The notes beneath the pieces are model-generated. The model was not told the origin of the DNA. It worked only from the letters and a program-made list of their open reading frames with translations, and made no database searches. DNA of 64,000 bases from Paenibacillus xylanexedens (GTDB taxonomy: Bacteria; Bacillota; Bacilli; Paenibacillales; Paenibacillaceae), in the NCBI RefSeq assembly GCF_007680605.1, contig NZ_VEIO01000001.1, forward strand, positions 1,674,001-1,738,000, read 5' to 3'. Shown one piece after another: positions 1 through 9,374 of the stretch (within the stretch, counting starts at the first letter, position 1; every line of letters begins with the position of its first letter). Made by a program: the position numbers and the translations under genes.

Positions 1-347
1 AAATCACTTAGAGTCACACGAATGATCTCCTCTGTCATTTTAAAATTGATAACCGGGCCTACGATAATGATTCCTTTCCACTGATGATCCGCAAGAATAC
101 GTATAGCGAAAAATTTCTCCAAATAGATTGTTTCACGAAGGACAGGAAGTGGCTCGAGTGGCATGCTGGAAAAGAGCTCTGTCATGATCTTATCGTCAGA
201 GGGAAGTAAGGGATTAAGCTGGAAATCCACAGGGGTAACTTGATAGATCGGTTTATATTCATTATCAAAATAGTAGACGGGTACATTGTATAAATGATGT
301 GTCATATTACATATATATTCAAGGCTTTCATCACAACAGTTATTCAT
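1..347 (-). CDS. N-terminal fragment of a probable transcriptional regulator
   Basis: The reading frame stays open for 115 codons from an ATG at 347 to the window edge, so only the N-terminus is visible. A GGAGG lies 9 bases before the ATG. The protein starts MNNCCDESLEYICNMTHHLY and continues with a mixed alpha/beta sensor-like stretch (VPVYYFDNEYKPIY, then KGIIIVGPVI near residue 100). I know this style from the input domains of long AraC-family regulators in Paenibacillus, but the DNA-binding part is outside the window, so family assignment is inference. It is divergent from a glucuronide uptake and hydrolysis operon and is the natural candidate regulator for it. Confidence 0.6.
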   Translation of the reverse strand, partial: MNNCCDESLEYICNMTHHLYNVPVYYFDNEYKPIYQVTPVDFQLNPLLPSDDKIMTELFSSMPLEPLPVLRETIYLEKFFAIRILADHQWKGIIIVGPVINFKMTEEIIRVTLSD

Positions 348-383
348 CACCAAGCCTCCGTTCCAGTCTAAGAAGTGAAAAAC

Positions 384-412
384 ACATGTGAATATTCCTA
401 TTTACATGTGAA
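384..412. promoter_or_regulatory. Direct repeat ACATGTGAA, candidate AraC-type operator
   Basis: Two exact copies of ACATGTGAA at 384-392 and 404-412 start 20 bases apart, two helical turns, on the same face of the DNA. They lie 37 bp upstream of the divergent regulator and about 200 bp upstream of the symporter. AraC-family proteins commonly bind direct repeats with this spacing. That the neighbouring regulator binds here is inference. Confidence 0.45.
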
Positions 413-454
413 ACTTACCATATGAAACCTCACAAGACCGATTATAATTTGTCA

Positions 455-468
455 TGAAATCGATTTCA
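455..468 (+). promoter_or_regulatory. cre (CcpA catabolite-repression site)
   Basis: TGAAATCGATTTCA is a perfect 14-base palindrome that matches the Bacillales cre consensus TGWAANCGNTNWCA at every position. It lies 148 bases before the symporter ATG, where CcpA could repress the uptake and beta-glucuronidase operon when preferred sugars are present. Confidence 0.65.
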
Positions 469-615
469 AGCATGGATTTAAGGGGGATCAGCAACTCAAT
501 CAATATAATACAAGACCTACACCCTGAATTGAGAGCGTTATCAAATGATCAGATTCATCTTGTAATAAAAATCGACAATAGTTATTCCAAATTTTGAATA
601 AAGAGGTGGATTTTT

Positions 616-1968
616 ATGCGTCCTTTCGGATATAAGGATAAATTCGGCTATTTGTTTGGTGATTTTGGAAACGATTTCTTTTTCGCGCTAGTTGGCTCAT
701 TTTTAATGGTCTATTACACCGACGTATTTCATATTAACCCGGCAGCGGTGGGAGGATTATTCCTGTTAGCCCGTTTGTGGGATGCCGTAGCCGATGTCAC
801 ATGGGGACGTTTTGTCGATACGCGTAAAGCAAGCAAACACGGTAAATTCAAACCATGGATTTATCGCATGTCATTTCCGCTCGTGATCTCCGGGGTACTC
901 ATGTTTGTTTACATTCCCGGAATGCCCGATGGATTTTATCTCGCCTACGCTTATGTTACTTATATTCTTTGGGGAACGCTTTACAGCACCGTTAACATTC
1001 CTTACGGTTCCATGGCTTCAGTTATTACTGCTGACCCAGTAGAACGAACCGTTCTGTCTACATGGAGATCGCTTGGAGCAACATTGGCGCAATTATTCGT
1101 AGGCGTGGTGGGCCCGTTGCTGTTGTTTGTAAATAACGAAGCGAATGCAAGCCGTTTTTTACTGGGAGCTGTTATTTTTGGAATATTGTCCATTGCTTCT
1201 TATATGGCGTGTTATACATTATCGCTCGAACGTGTTATCCCGGATATGAACGAGAAACCAAATACCAATCTGAGAAAAACATTATATGGACTTTTGAAAA
1301 ACAAGCCGCTCATCGTCTTCCTGATCGGATCGCTCATTTTCTTGATCAATTTAATGTTGCTTGGCACGGTTAATACGTATTTGTTCAAAGACTATTTCGG
1401 TAACGCGCAATTACTTAGTGTGTTCAGTCTGGTGCAAGCTGCGCCTATATTTATCGGAATGCCGTTAATCAAACCGCTCGTAGCAAAGTTCGGAAAAAAA
1501 GAAGTTGCCGCTGCAGGCTTTTTACTCTCAACGCTTGTTTACTTGCTGCTGTATTTCATTCCGAATCTTTCCGCTATTCAATACATGGCGATTCTGTTCG
1601 TCGGGTTGCTAGGATACGCTCTGTTCAATCTGATCAGCTGGGCGTTTATCACAGATTTGGTTGACTATCATGAACATGTTACAGGACTCCGGGAGGATGC
1701 GACGATATATTCCATCTATTCCTTTTCACGTAAAGTCGGGCAGGCCGTTGCAGGTGGTATTGGCGGGGTAGCCATGGCGGCTGTCGGGTATAATGCTGCA
1801 CTGCATGTGCAAACACCACGTACACTTGAAGGCATTTATTTTTTAGCGACCATTGTACCAGCTATAGGTCTGTTTCTCGTATTTATCTGCATTGCTTTCC
1901 TGTATCCATTAAACAAAAAACGTACAGCACAACTTGTAAGCGATATCAATGCAAAACGAATGAACTGA
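616..1968 (+). CDS. GPH-family sugar (probably glucuronide):cation symporter
   Basis: This 450-residue protein of about 12 membrane segments starts [20 protein letters not shown], the typical opening of the glycoside-pentoside-hexuronide symporters (MelB, XynP, UidB). The cytoplasmic loop after helix 2 carries [18 protein letters not shown], the family's DPxxG-like signature region. AGAGGTGGA precedes the ATG. The next gene is a beta-glucuronidase with the uronate-recognition motif, so glucuronides are the likely cargo, co-transported with H+ or Na+. The two genes probably form one operon under the cre at 455. Substrate is inferred from context only. Confidence 0.85.
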   Translation: MRPFGYKDKFGYLFGDFGNDFFFALVGSFLMVYYTDVFHINPAAVGGLFLLARLWDAVADVTWGRFVDTRKASKHGKFKPWIYRMSFPLVISGVLMFVYIPGMPDGFYLAYAYVTYILWGTLYSTVNIPYGSMASVITADPVERTVLSTWRSLGATLAQLFVGVVGPLLLFVNNEANASRFLLGAVIFGILSIASYMACYTLSLERVIPDMNEKPNTNLRKTLYGLLKNKPLIVFLIGSLIFLINLMLLGTVNTYLFKDYFGNAQLLSVFSLVQAAPIFIGMPLIKPLVAKFGKKEVAAAGFLLSTLVYLLLYFIPNLSAIQYMAILFVGLLGYALFNLISWAFITDLVDYHEHVTGLREDATIYSIYSFSRKVGQAVAGGIGGVAMAAVGYNAALHVQTPRTLEGIYFLATIVPAIGLFLVFICIAFLYPLNKKRTAQLVSDINAKRMN

Positions 1969-2050
1969 TACCCGAGACCCGTTTCACAACGTGTATAAGG
2001 CAGGAGGTAGAGGAAGCCCCTATTTTATAGAGAATGAAGGAGATGTTCAT

Positions 2051-3838
2051 ATGTTATACCCTATTTTGACCGAGACACGTAATCTAATCGATCTGAATGG
2101 AATCTGGAATTTCAAGTTAGATGCCGGAGAGGGATTCAAGGATAATTGGCAAAAGGAAAAACTTCAAGATCCGATGCGCATGGCTGTCCCAGCCTCATAT
2201 AACGATATCGGAGTAAGCGCCAAAATACGTGACCATGTGGGCTGGGTCTGGTATGAGCGTGAGATCACTTTGCCAAGTGTGATAAATGAAGAGAGAGTTG
2301 TATTGCGCTTTGGATCCGTTACTCATGTAGCCAAAGTGTATGTGAACGGGGAGTTTGTTGCCGAGCACAAAGGCGGCTTTTTACCTTTTGAAGCTGAAAT
2401 AAACCGTTACTTGCACAAAGGGAAGAATCGCATAACCGTCGCTGTAAACAATATCGTAGACGAAACCACCTTACCCGTCGGCTCTATCATTGAGAAAAAA
2501 CATTCGAACGGGCAAATAACGTTGCACAATCTGCCAAACTTTGATTTTTTCAACTATGCCGGTCTGCATCGCCCTGTAAAAATATACACAACACCAATGA
2601 CCTATGTTAAGGATGTCACGATCGTAACCAAATTGGACGGACAGGTTCTGTATTCCATTGATGTGGTCGGCTCTGCGTCGGTTAAAGCTGAAATTATCGA
2701 TGAATCCGGCTCTTTGGTTGCAACATCCGAAGGCGAATCAGGCACGATGATTATATCAGATGTTAGACTCTGGGAGCCGCTGAATGCTTACTTATACACG
2801 TTGCGCGCAGAATTGCAAACTGAAGGGAAAACCATGGATGTATATGAACAGCCATTCGGGGTGAGAAGTGTAGAAGTGAAAGAAGGCAAGTTCCTGATTA
2901 ATGATAAACCCTTTTACTTCAAAGGGTACGGCAAACATGAGGATACGACCATTCATGGCAGAGGTTTTAATGAGGCAGCCAATGTGCTTGATTTTAATCT
3001 GATGAAATGGTCGGGAGCCAACTCCTTCCGTACCGCACACTACCCATATTCAGAAGAAGTGATGCGACTGGCAGATCGGGAAGGTTTTGTCGTGATTGAT
3101 GAGGTGGCCGCGGTTGGCATGCATCTGAACATGCTGGTTGTGCATCGCGGGGGCGTGTTGAAAAACACATGGGACGAGCTTGATACGTTTGAACATCATC
3201 AGGACGTCATTCGGGAACTCATTGAGCGGGACAAAAATCACCCGTGTGTGGTCATGTGGAATATCGCTAACGAACCTGCCTCTGAAGAAAAGGGAGCCTA
3301 TGAATATTTTAAACCGCTGATTGATCTGACGAGAGAGTTAGATCCACAGAAACGTCCGGTGACCATTGTTACTCAAATGGAATCCTCACCTGAGAAGGAT
3401 CAGATTGCGGAGCTGTTGGATATTCTCACCTTTAACCGATATTACGGCTGGTATGTGGATGGTGGGGATTTGCACGCTGCCAAGGAAAAGCTTCGTGCTG
3501 AATTCAATGGCTGGTTAAAGCGATGCCCGAACAAACCTTTCATGATGACCGAATACGGGGCAGACACGGTTGCCGGATTGCATGATGTTGAACCTGTCAT
3601 GTTTACAGAGGAATACCAAGTAGAATTTTACAAAGCCAACCATGAAGTATTCGATGAATTTGAGCACTTTGTCGGTGAACAAGTATGGAACTTTGCTGAT
3701 TTTGCCACCAGTCAGGGAATTATTCGTGTACAAGGCAATAAGAAAGGCATTTTCACACGGGACCGTAAACCGAAAGCTATCGCACATGAACTGAAACGAC
3801 GCTGGACGAGCATACCGGATTTTCATTATAAGGGCTAA
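2051..3838 (+). CDS. uidA: Beta-glucuronidase, GH2
   Basis: This is a 595-residue retaining GH2 enzyme that hydrolyses beta-D-glucuronides in the cytoplasm. E. coli UidA is 603 residues. Acid/base Glu408 lies in [11 protein letters not shown] and nucleophile Glu501 in MMTEYGADT. The glucuronate-binding N-x-K motif is intact (Asn563 and Lys565 in [10 protein letters not shown]), which supports true glucuronidase rather than galactosidase activity. The N-terminal sugar-binding domain and immunoglobulin-like middle domain are complete. The frame opens earlier at a GTG (1991), but AAGGAG at 2037-2042 with an 8-base spacer marks ATG 2051. It follows the symporter by 82 bases and ends before a strong terminator. 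Confidence 0.93.
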   Translation: MLYPILTETRNLIDLNGIWNFKLDAGEGFKDNWQKEKLQDPMRMAVPASYNDIGVSAKIRDHVGWVWYEREITLPSVINEERVVLRFGSVTHVAKVYVNGEFVAEHKGGFLPFEAEINRYLHKGKNRITVAVNNIVDETTLPVGSIIEKKHSNGQITLHNLPNFDFFNYAGLHRPVKIYTTPMTYVKDVTIVTKLDGQVLYSIDVVGSASVKAEIIDESGSLVATSEGESGTMIISDVRLWEPLNAYLYTLRAELQTEGKTMDVYEQPFGVRSVEVKEGKFLINDKPFYFKGYGKHEDTTIHGRGFNEAANVLDFNLMKWSGANSFRTAHYPYSEEVMRLADREGFVVIDEVAAVGMHLNMLVVHRGGVLKNTWDELDTFEHHQDVIRELIERDKNHPCVVMWNIANEPASEEKGAYEYFKPLIDLTRELDPQKRPVTIVTQMESSPEKDQIAELLDILTFNRYYGWYVDGGDLHAAKEKLRAEFNGWLKRCPNKPFMMTEYGADTVAGLHDVEPVMFTEEYQVEFYKANHEVFDEFEHFVGEQVWNFADFATSQGIIRVQGNKKGIFTRDRKPKAIAHELKRRWTSIPDFHYKG

Positions 3839-3940
3839 GAACGAAACAGGAATATCTATATGAAGGAATATGTACATGAAGCAATCCGAGTGATCAAGAA
3901 GTAATTGTAGCGGTCAAGTCATTCTAGTGATCAATAGGTA

Positions 3941-3976
3941 AGCCAGCTAATCAATATGGTTAGCTGGCTCTTTTTA
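3941..3976 (+). terminator. Rho-independent terminator of the uidA operon
   Basis: A perfect 10-bp stem (AGCCAGCTAA with TTAGCTGGCT, 9-base loop) is followed by CTTTTTATTT. It lies about 100 bases after the beta-glucuronidase stop. Confidence 0.85.
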
Positions 3977-4047
3977 TTTAGTAGCGGTGATAACACAGGT
4001 TGTAGGAGCAGGTCAGGAGGTAGCATGAGAATCGATAGTGAGTGTCC

Positions 4048-4815
4048 TTAACCGTCTGTGTCCGCTCCTTCAAACAACTGCTGAATCATTTTATCCTTGT
4101 TATTCAGAAATTCTTTCATGATTAAGAAATGATCGGTTTCCTCCAAGGTCTGTGATTCGATGCCTCCCGGTGTCAGGTTATAGATCTGCGCATCAGGATA
4201 CGCCATCAGAATAGGAGAGTGGGTAGCAATAATGAATTGTGAATTTCGCTCTACCAGCTCATGAATTCGGGCAAGCATGGCCATCTGGCGAAGCGGCGAT
4301 AATGCCGCCTCAGGCTCGTCCAGAATATAAAGGCCATGACCGCCAAACCGATGAACAAACGTGGAAAAAAAGGACTCTCCATGAGATTGCTCATGTAACG
4401 ATTTACCGCCATATGAATCCTTGATGGGAGCACCATAGGAAGGCTCGCGATCCAACTCATCAATAGTTGTTGCCAGATTATAATAACTCTCGGCCCTGAA
4501 AAAGAAGCCGTCCTTGGGACGCCGTGTGCCTTTGACTAATTGAACATACTCATACAAGTTCGAATGCGTGGCTCGGGTAGAAAACGTAAAGTTCATCGTG
4601 CCGCCTTCGGGATTGAATCCCCATGACACGGCAATCGACTCCATTAACGTGGACTTGCCCATCCCGTTCTCACCAACAATGTACGTAACTTTGGGATGAA
4701 AATCCATCGTATGTAGATTACGAATAACAGGCAAGTCAAAAGGATACTCATCATAAGTAGCAATTAGATTCCGTTTAAGCTGTATTTGCCTCAAATAAGC
4801 TGGAGATCCTTGCAA
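4048..4815 (-). CDS. AAA family ATPase (ABC/SMC-type fold, COG3910-like)
   Basis: This 255-residue soluble protein has a complete ABC-type nucleotide site. Walker A is GENGMGKS (residues about 48-55), a signature-like LHEQSHGES lies near residue 140, Walker B is LYILDEPEAALS, and the H-loop is ATHSP. It has no membrane partner and no coiled coil. It belongs to the small stand-alone AAA ATPases whose function is unknown; a role in nucleic-acid or toxin systems is often proposed but not shown here. The start is a TTG with GGGGGTG 7 bases upstream; no in-frame ATG lies nearby. It follows the DinB gene by 40 bases on the same strand. Confidence 0.8.
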   Translation of the reverse strand: MQGSPAYLRQIQLKRNLIATYDEYPFDLPVIRNLHTMDFHPKVTYIVGENGMGKSTLMESIAVSWGFNPEGGTMNFTFSTRATHSNLYEYVQLVKGTRRPKDGFFFRAESYYNLATTIDELDREPSYGAPIKDSYGGKSLHEQSHGESFFSTFVHRFGGHGLYILDEPEAALSPLRQMAMLARIHELVERNSQFIIATHSPILMAYPDAQIYNLTPGGIESQTLEETDHFLIMKEFLNNKDKMIQQLFEGADTDG

Positions 4816-4855
4816 TTCATTTCACCCCCAGTAACGAATGACATGCCTCTACAGA

Positions 4856-5377
4856 TTATATCTGTACATCATAACGATCGCGAAGGACTGACAAATGATG
4901 CAGTTCGTGTCCGGTAATCACATAAGCAATGGAACGAGTAGATGCCGTGTTATCATTGACCTGCCCCATACGCATCCAAGCTTCCGGACTCAGGCGGCGG
5001 AGCAGTACAATGGTGGAATACCGTACCGCTGCATATTCCTCAGCCAGATCAACCACGCTATACGTTTCAAAAGGATGACCTTCCATAAGCGTGTCCTGAT
5101 CATATCCCGGAAGAGAGGTCTTGTCTCCTCTGGCGATGCGTAACAAACGGCCGCTCATAATTCGCTCATTATCAATAAGGTGACCAAAAACCTCTTTAAC
5201 ACTCCATTTCCCTTCACCATAGCGGTAATCGGCTTGTTCGTCGGATAATGCGCGAATTGCGCTCTCCACGCGTTCCGCCTGCTTTTGTAACAACTCAATG
5301 ACATTTCCTTCAGGAACAAGGTTAATATATCCTTCGTAGAAAGCAGCATATTCCTCTTTGCTCGGTCTTTCGTTCAT
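4856..5377 (-). CDS. DinB-family (YfiT-like) putative metal-dependent protein
   Basis: This 173-residue protein has the DinB four-helix bundle pattern. Metal-ligand histidines appear in FGHLIDNERIM (near residue 65) and in the C-terminal GHELHHLSVL. The family includes stress-induced bacillithiol/mycothiol S-transferases and uncharacterised proteins; the substrate cannot be told from sequence. AAAGGAG sits 7 bases before the ATG. It may be co-transcribed with the downstream ATPase. Confidence 0.8.
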   Translation of the reverse strand: MNERPSKEEYAAFYEGYINLVPEGNVIELLQKQAERVESAIRALSDEQADYRYGEGKWSVKEVFGHLIDNERIMSGRLLRIARGDKTSLPGYDQDTLMEGHPFETYSVVDLAEEYAAVRYSTIVLLRRLSPEAWMRMGQVNDNTASTRSIAYVITGHELHHLSVLRDRYDVQI

Positions 5378-5515
5378 GTTAACTCTCCTTTAGTGGGCAT
5401 CATTTTTTGTTTATTTTACCATTAATCTCGGTAGAACCGAAGAAAAGTCTAATAACTACTCTCATATGAGGATTGATCAATAATCGGTCAGGATAAGTCA
5501 TTGTATGAATGTGCT

Positions 5516-5543
5516 AAAAACCTTATCTTAAAATTATAAGATA
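5516..5543 (-). terminator. Possible terminator after the AraC gene
   Basis: Read on the minus strand, a 7-bp AT-rich stem (TATCTTA with TAAGATA, 6-base loop) is followed by AGGTTTTT. The stem is weak. It lies 73 bases beyond the stop of the AraC regulator. Confidence 0.4.
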
Positions 5544-5615
5544 GCGCTACCATTTCACGTAGAAACTTTGAGAAACAAACAAGTCTGTTTCAGAAGTACA
5601 GCTGCTCATTAAGAC

Positions 5616-6374
5616 TCACTGATGTTTGAATCGCTTAGGCGATACACCCGTCATTTGTTTGAATTGCCGGCAGAAATGTTCGACATTACGGTACCCGCAT
5701 CTTTCCGCAATCTCTGCAACCGTATAGGGATGGTGTCTAAGGTACTCTTTAGCCAAACGGATCCGGCTATGGATGACATCATCTATGCAGGACAAACCGA
5801 ATGATTTCTTATAAATGAGTTGCAAGTATCCCGGGCTGATATTCATGGTTTTAGCCATTGTAGCCACAGTCCATGGGTGACTTGGATGGTTGTGAATAGC
5901 TGTCCGAAGTTTCATCAGAGGATAATGCTGCGGGCCAATATTTTTTTGCACATAAGATTCAAGCAGTTTGTTAAACAATGTGCGAAGCAAATAATCGATG
6001 GACGATTCCTTGTATCCGTTCTGGAGAGAATGCTCTGCGACAAGTAATTGAAACAGCTTATGACAATATTCAGGATCATCTAATGCAAAAGGTTCACCCA
6101 GAGGGAGAGATGTTTCGGTTACATAGAGCTCGTCACTTGCAAAACGTATCCAATCGTTCGCATATCGGTTCGAGCAAGCGCGATAATATATTTTCGAATA
6201 GGGCGGATACAAGACAGCACAATGGGGCGGGAATTCTTGTAGTTGACCATTGACCCAGAACAGTGCCGGAGTCTGCGTAATGACCAACAGCCAGCAATCA
6301 TGACCTTCAGGTATGTCAAACACAAATGGACTGTGATGCTCAGCGTCATATTCAACGTAAAAAATCGTATTCAT
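5616..6374 (-). CDS. AraC-family regulator with N-terminal cupin domain
   Basis: This 252-residue protein has a cupin-like sugar-sensing N-terminus (HHSPFVFDIPEGHDCWLL) and two C-terminal helix-turn-helix motifs: TVATMAKTMNISPGYLQLIYKK and TVAEIAERCGYRNVEHFCRQ, ending in the usual FKQMTGVSPKRFK. AAGGTGA precedes the ATG. It is divergent from a GH43 gene across 140 bases and probably activates that gene in response to an arabinose- or xylose-type sugar. Ligand is unknown. Confidence 0.88.
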   Translation of the reverse strand: MNTIFYVEYDAEHHSPFVFDIPEGHDCWLLVITQTPALFWVNGQLQEFPPHCAVLYPPYSKIYYRACSNRYANDWIRFASDELYVTETSLPLGEPFALDDPEYCHKLFQLLVAEHSLQNGYKESSIDYLLRTLFNKLLESYVQKNIGPQHYPLMKLRTAIHNHPSHPWTVATMAKTMNISPGYLQLIYKKSFGLSCIDDVIHSRIRLAKEYLRHHPYTVAEIAERCGYRNVEHFCRQFKQMTGVSPKRFKHQ

Positions 6375-6514
6375 CGTTTTTCACCTTTACCATGCGTATT
6401 ATGAGTCTCGTCTACGTGTGCATCGAAACGCCGTTGAAATATGTACATTCTTGGCGTCTCCTAATTATACGAAAGTTATCTTGAATGCAATAGAAAAAAG
6501 GAGTGCATTTTCCG

Positions 6515-7936
6515 ATGAAAAAACAAGGTTTAAACCCTTACCTCCCATCATGGGAATACGTGCCTGACGGTGAGCCTTACGTGTTTAACGATAGAGTATA
6601 TGTATTCGGGTCTCATGACAGGTTTAATGGACATGCGTTTTGTCTGAACGATTATGTGTGCTGGTCCGCACCTGTAAATGACCTTGGGAACTGGCGCAAT
6701 GAGGGAGTTATTTATCAAAAAACAGATGATCCGCTGAACCCCGACGGTCATATGTGCCTTTATGCCCCCGATGTAACAATTGGACCGGATGGTCGCTATT
6801 ATCTATATTATGTACTGGATAAAGTGCCTGTTGTTTCTGTAGCGGTATGCGATTCGCCTGCGGGTAAATATGAATTCTATGGATATGTTCAATATACAGA
6901 CGGCACTCGGCTCGGGGAACGAGAAGGGGATGAGCCGCAATTCGATCCAGGTGTGTTGACAGAAGGAGAGTTCACTTATCTCTACACGGGCTTCTGTGCA
7001 CCTGGTGACCGTTCCAGACACGGAGCAATGGCGACAGTGCTTGGCTCGGATATGCTAACGATTGTAGAGGAACCGGTATTTATAGCCCCAAGTCAGCCGT
7101 ATAGTGATGGAAGCGGGTATGAAGGACATGAATTTTTTGAAGCTCCTTCGATTCGCAAAAGGGGAGACCTCTACTACCTCGTATACTCCTCGGTCGTCAT
7201 GCATGAATTATGTTACGCAGCCAGTACGTCTCCAACTCAAGGCTTTAAATATCAAGGTGTAATTGTGAGCAACTGTGATCTTCACATCGATTCATACAAG
7301 CCAGCTGGAAAGCCCATGTATTATGGAGGGAACAACCATGGAAGTATCGTAGAGATCAACAAGGAGTGGTACATTTTTTACCACAGACATACGAATGGAG
7401 ATGCATTTAACCGGCAGGGATGTATTGAAAAGCTTAACTTTGAAAAGGATGGATTCATCTCTCAAGTTGAAATGACCTCTTGTGGTTCGAATGGGGAACC
7501 TTTGGAAGGTAGAGGCGAATACCCCGCCTATCTTGCGTGCAACCTTTTTACCCAAGAGGATCAATTGTATACGGGTGGATTTGGTGCAGGCGCTTGGCTC
7601 GACAGTCGTTTTCCGAAAATTACCCAAGATGGCCGAGATGGCGACGAAGAAACCGGATATATTGCCAATATGACGGAATCTGCGACAGCTGGTTTTAAAT
7701 ACTTCGATTGTAAAGACATTCAACAAGTCACGATTAAGGTACGTGGATACTGCAATGGTAGCTTTGAGGTAAAAACCGCTTGGGACGGACCCGTTCTGGG
7801 GACAATCCCGGTACACTTCACCAATGTATGGAAGTCGTATGCTGCCGCGATTCGCATTCCAGACGGTAAGCAGGCCTTGTATTTTACATACCAGGGGATG
7901 GGCAGCGCGAGCCTGGCTTCATTTGAATTGAATTAA
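6515..7936 (+). CDS. GH43 family glycoside hydrolase (arabinofuranosidase/xylosidase type)
   Basis: This 473-residue enzyme has no signal peptide, so it acts in the cytoplasm. The five-bladed propeller opens with NPYLPSWEYVPDGEP (candidate base Asp18). The pKa-modulating Asp86 lies in YAPDVTI and the general acid Glu209 in FFEAPSI. The last 130 residues form a separate beta-rich domain resembling a CBM6-like module (KYFDCKDIQQVTIKVRGYC). A GTG at 6503 is in frame, but AAGGAG at 6498-6503 fits ATG 6515 with an 11-base spacer. It is a single gene with its own divergent AraC regulator. The exact linkage cleaved is unknown. Confidence 0.85.
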   Translation: MKKQGLNPYLPSWEYVPDGEPYVFNDRVYVFGSHDRFNGHAFCLNDYVCWSAPVNDLGNWRNEGVIYQKTDDPLNPDGHMCLYAPDVTIGPDGRYYLYYVLDKVPVVSVAVCDSPAGKYEFYGYVQYTDGTRLGEREGDEPQFDPGVLTEGEFTYLYTGFCAPGDRSRHGAMATVLGSDMLTIVEEPVFIAPSQPYSDGSGYEGHEFFEAPSIRKRGDLYYLVYSSVVMHELCYAASTSPTQGFKYQGVIVSNCDLHIDSYKPAGKPMYYGGNNHGSIVEINKEWYIFYHRHTNGDAFNRQGCIEKLNFEKDGFISQVEMTSCGSNGEPLEGRGEYPAYLACNLFTQEDQLYTGGFGAGAWLDSRFPKITQDGRDGDEETGYIANMTESATAGFKYFDCKDIQQVTIKVRGYCNGSFEVKTAWDGPVLGTIPVHFTNVWKSYAAAIRIPDGKQALYFTYQGMGSASLASFELN

Positions 7937-7959
7937 CTTCATTTACCTTCGAAAGTTTC

Positions 7960-8004
7960 AAGCAGCCAGTGGTGAGGGCACTCATCCTTGAGCTGCTTTT
8001 TTCT
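7960..8004 (+). terminator. Rho-independent terminator after the GH43 gene
   Basis: AAGCAGC and GCTGCTT pair around a partly paired inner region (GGTGAG with CTCATCC), followed by TTTTTTCTTTTT. It begins 24 bases after the GH43 stop. Confidence 0.75.
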
Positions 8005-8061
8005 TTTTCACAAGGGAACGCGTTTCCTTTTAAACAGTACGTTCTTCTCCGTCTTTGCGAT

Positions 8062-8976
8062 TTATTTGTCTTGTGTAAGACTCATCACCTCCTGCTGGGC
8101 ATGCATGCGAAATTCACTTGGCGCGGTGCCTGTCCAGCGTTTGAACTGACGGCTGAAATGTGCATTCGTTTTGTATCCGAGCATCATGGCAATATGATCA
8201 ATATTCAGATCGGTTTGTTTTAACAGCCGCTGGGCTTCGTTCAGTAACGTTTCCGATAAATACTTGCGCGGTGCCTGACCGTACACTTCTCGGAAAATTC
8301 GATTGACCTGTGACGTACTCAAGTTGAGCGATTTAGCAATATCCTGAATCCAGGTTCGGTTCGTTTCCTGAATCTCACTATGTACATGGATATATCTTAC
8401 CGAGTCCTCGATATACTCAGCAATCTGATGGGCAATCGCCTCTTTTCTGGATACTGTAACGGATGTTTTCTGCGATAACTGTCCGACGAGTGAGCCAAGA
8501 AGCTCAAATACAGCGGCATGCACCTTCATTTGTTTCGAGGAGGATAAAGATTCAGACAAATGCTCTGTAGACAGATCATACAACGTAGAGAGGATCGGGG
8601 ACATGGCCATGGCAAGATTCGATGTTGCTGGATAGTAGGTGTCTTTGCTACGGTTGAGTTCCCGGCAAAAAGAAGTATCATGTACACTGAAATGAACCGA
8701 AAAATAGGCAAACCCTTCTGGCCCTGCCCCTGTGCAAGCATGGGTGGTTCCCGGACGAATGAACAAAAGATCTCCTTCAGACTGCTGATGCAGTTTCCCA
8801 TTGATCATCATATTCATCGTACCCTCCATCATCCAGTGAATTTCATACATCGAATGTTCATGGGATGGATATGTCCAGTTCGAATCTGCTTTTCTTGCAT
8901 GCAACCCCATTAATTGAAACGACAGACGAACATCAGGCAAACGGCCTAAATAAATCGCTTCTGAATGCTTCGCCAC
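8062..8976 (-). CDS. AraC-family regulator with cupin domain
   Basis: This 304-residue protein has a cupin N-terminus with HEHSMYEIHWMMEG (residues about 40-55) and GDLLFIRPGTTH, followed by a C-terminal AraC domain: WIQDIAKSLNLSTSQVNRIF and NIDHIAMMLGYKTNAHFSRQ, then FKRWTGTAPSEFR. The start is a GTG with GGGGGA 7 bases upstream. It is divergent from the pentonate-breakdown operon at 9375 across a 398-base gap and is its likely regulator; the inducer could be a pentose or a pentonate, which is inference. Confidence 0.87.
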   Translation of the reverse strand: MAKHSEAIYLGRLPDVRLSFQLMGLHARKADSNWTYPSHEHSMYEIHWMMEGTMNMMINGKLHQQSEGDLLFIRPGTTHACTGAGPEGFAYFSVHFSVHDTSFCRELNRSKDTYYPATSNLAMAMSPILSTLYDLSTEHLSESLSSSKQMKVHAAVFELLGSLVGQLSQKTSVTVSRKEAIAHQIAEYIEDSVRYIHVHSEIQETNRTWIQDIAKSLNLSTSQVNRIFREVYGQAPRKYLSETLLNEAQRLLKQTDLNIDHIAMMLGYKTNAHFSRQFKRWTGTAPSEFRMHAQQEVMSLTQDK

Positions 8977-9374
8977 AGCAAGTCCCCCTCATCCTGTACA
9001 ATTTTTAAGATTGTTTATGTTTGAACTAACCCTTTACACAAAAACGGAGAGGACAGAAAAAAACCTGAAAAAGCGAAGCTAAAAGCTTTCTGAAAGAAAG
9101 CTACTTCGGAAGCATAAGCTTCGCCTTTATCACCGGATTTTTCCCTTTGAAAAAGGGAATCCAAAAAATCTGGGGATAACCGCTACTCTCCAGGTTATTC
9201 TGTCATCGGAGTGTCCGTGTAAATCAACTCGTTGTGAAACTTATATCCTCATTTTAACAGAAAGTTGATGCGTGAAAAGGGTAAATGGTCGGAGTGATTA
9301 GAACATCGTCATGAGACATGGCGAATGCTAATCTAGAATTATCAACCCAATAGGGGCACAGGAGGCACGCTTAC
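8977..9374. other. 398-base divergent intergenic region with hairpin block, no gene
   Basis: It separates the AraC regulator from the pentonate operon. I see no open frame with a ribosome site. The middle holds structured hairpins at 9073-9162 (see separate entry). The promoters of both genes must lie here, but I could not pick convincing -35 and -10 boxes. AGGAGG at 9360-9365 serves the first gene of the operon. Confidence 0.6.
9073..9162. repeat. Structured multi-hairpin element, possible dispersed intergenic repeat
   Basis: Three nested inverted repeats are visible. GCGAAGCT (9073-9080) pairs with AGCTTCGC (9117-9124). Inside it, AGCTTTC (9084-9090) pairs with GAAAGCT (9096-9102). After it, GGATT..CCCTTT (9135-9148) pairs with AAAGGG..AATCC (9152-9162). 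There is no T-run, so it is not a plain terminator. The layout resembles REP-like intergenic repeats; only one copy is in this window, so the repeat status is unproven. Confidence 0.4.

Noticed and set aside
5536..5560. Possible cre around TAGCGCTACCATTTCA near the AraC gene end
   Set aside because: It lacks the leading TGWAA half and lies beyond the 3' end of the AraC gene and upstream of DinB, with too many mismatches.
7292..7816. 174-codon open frame antisense to the GH43 gene
   Set aside because: The sense gene has catalytic motifs and a ribosome site; the antisense frame has neither.
7969..8223. 84-codon plus-strand frame after the GH43 gene
   Set aside because: It starts inside the terminator stem region and overlaps the C-terminal helix-turn-helix of the AraC gene on the other strand.
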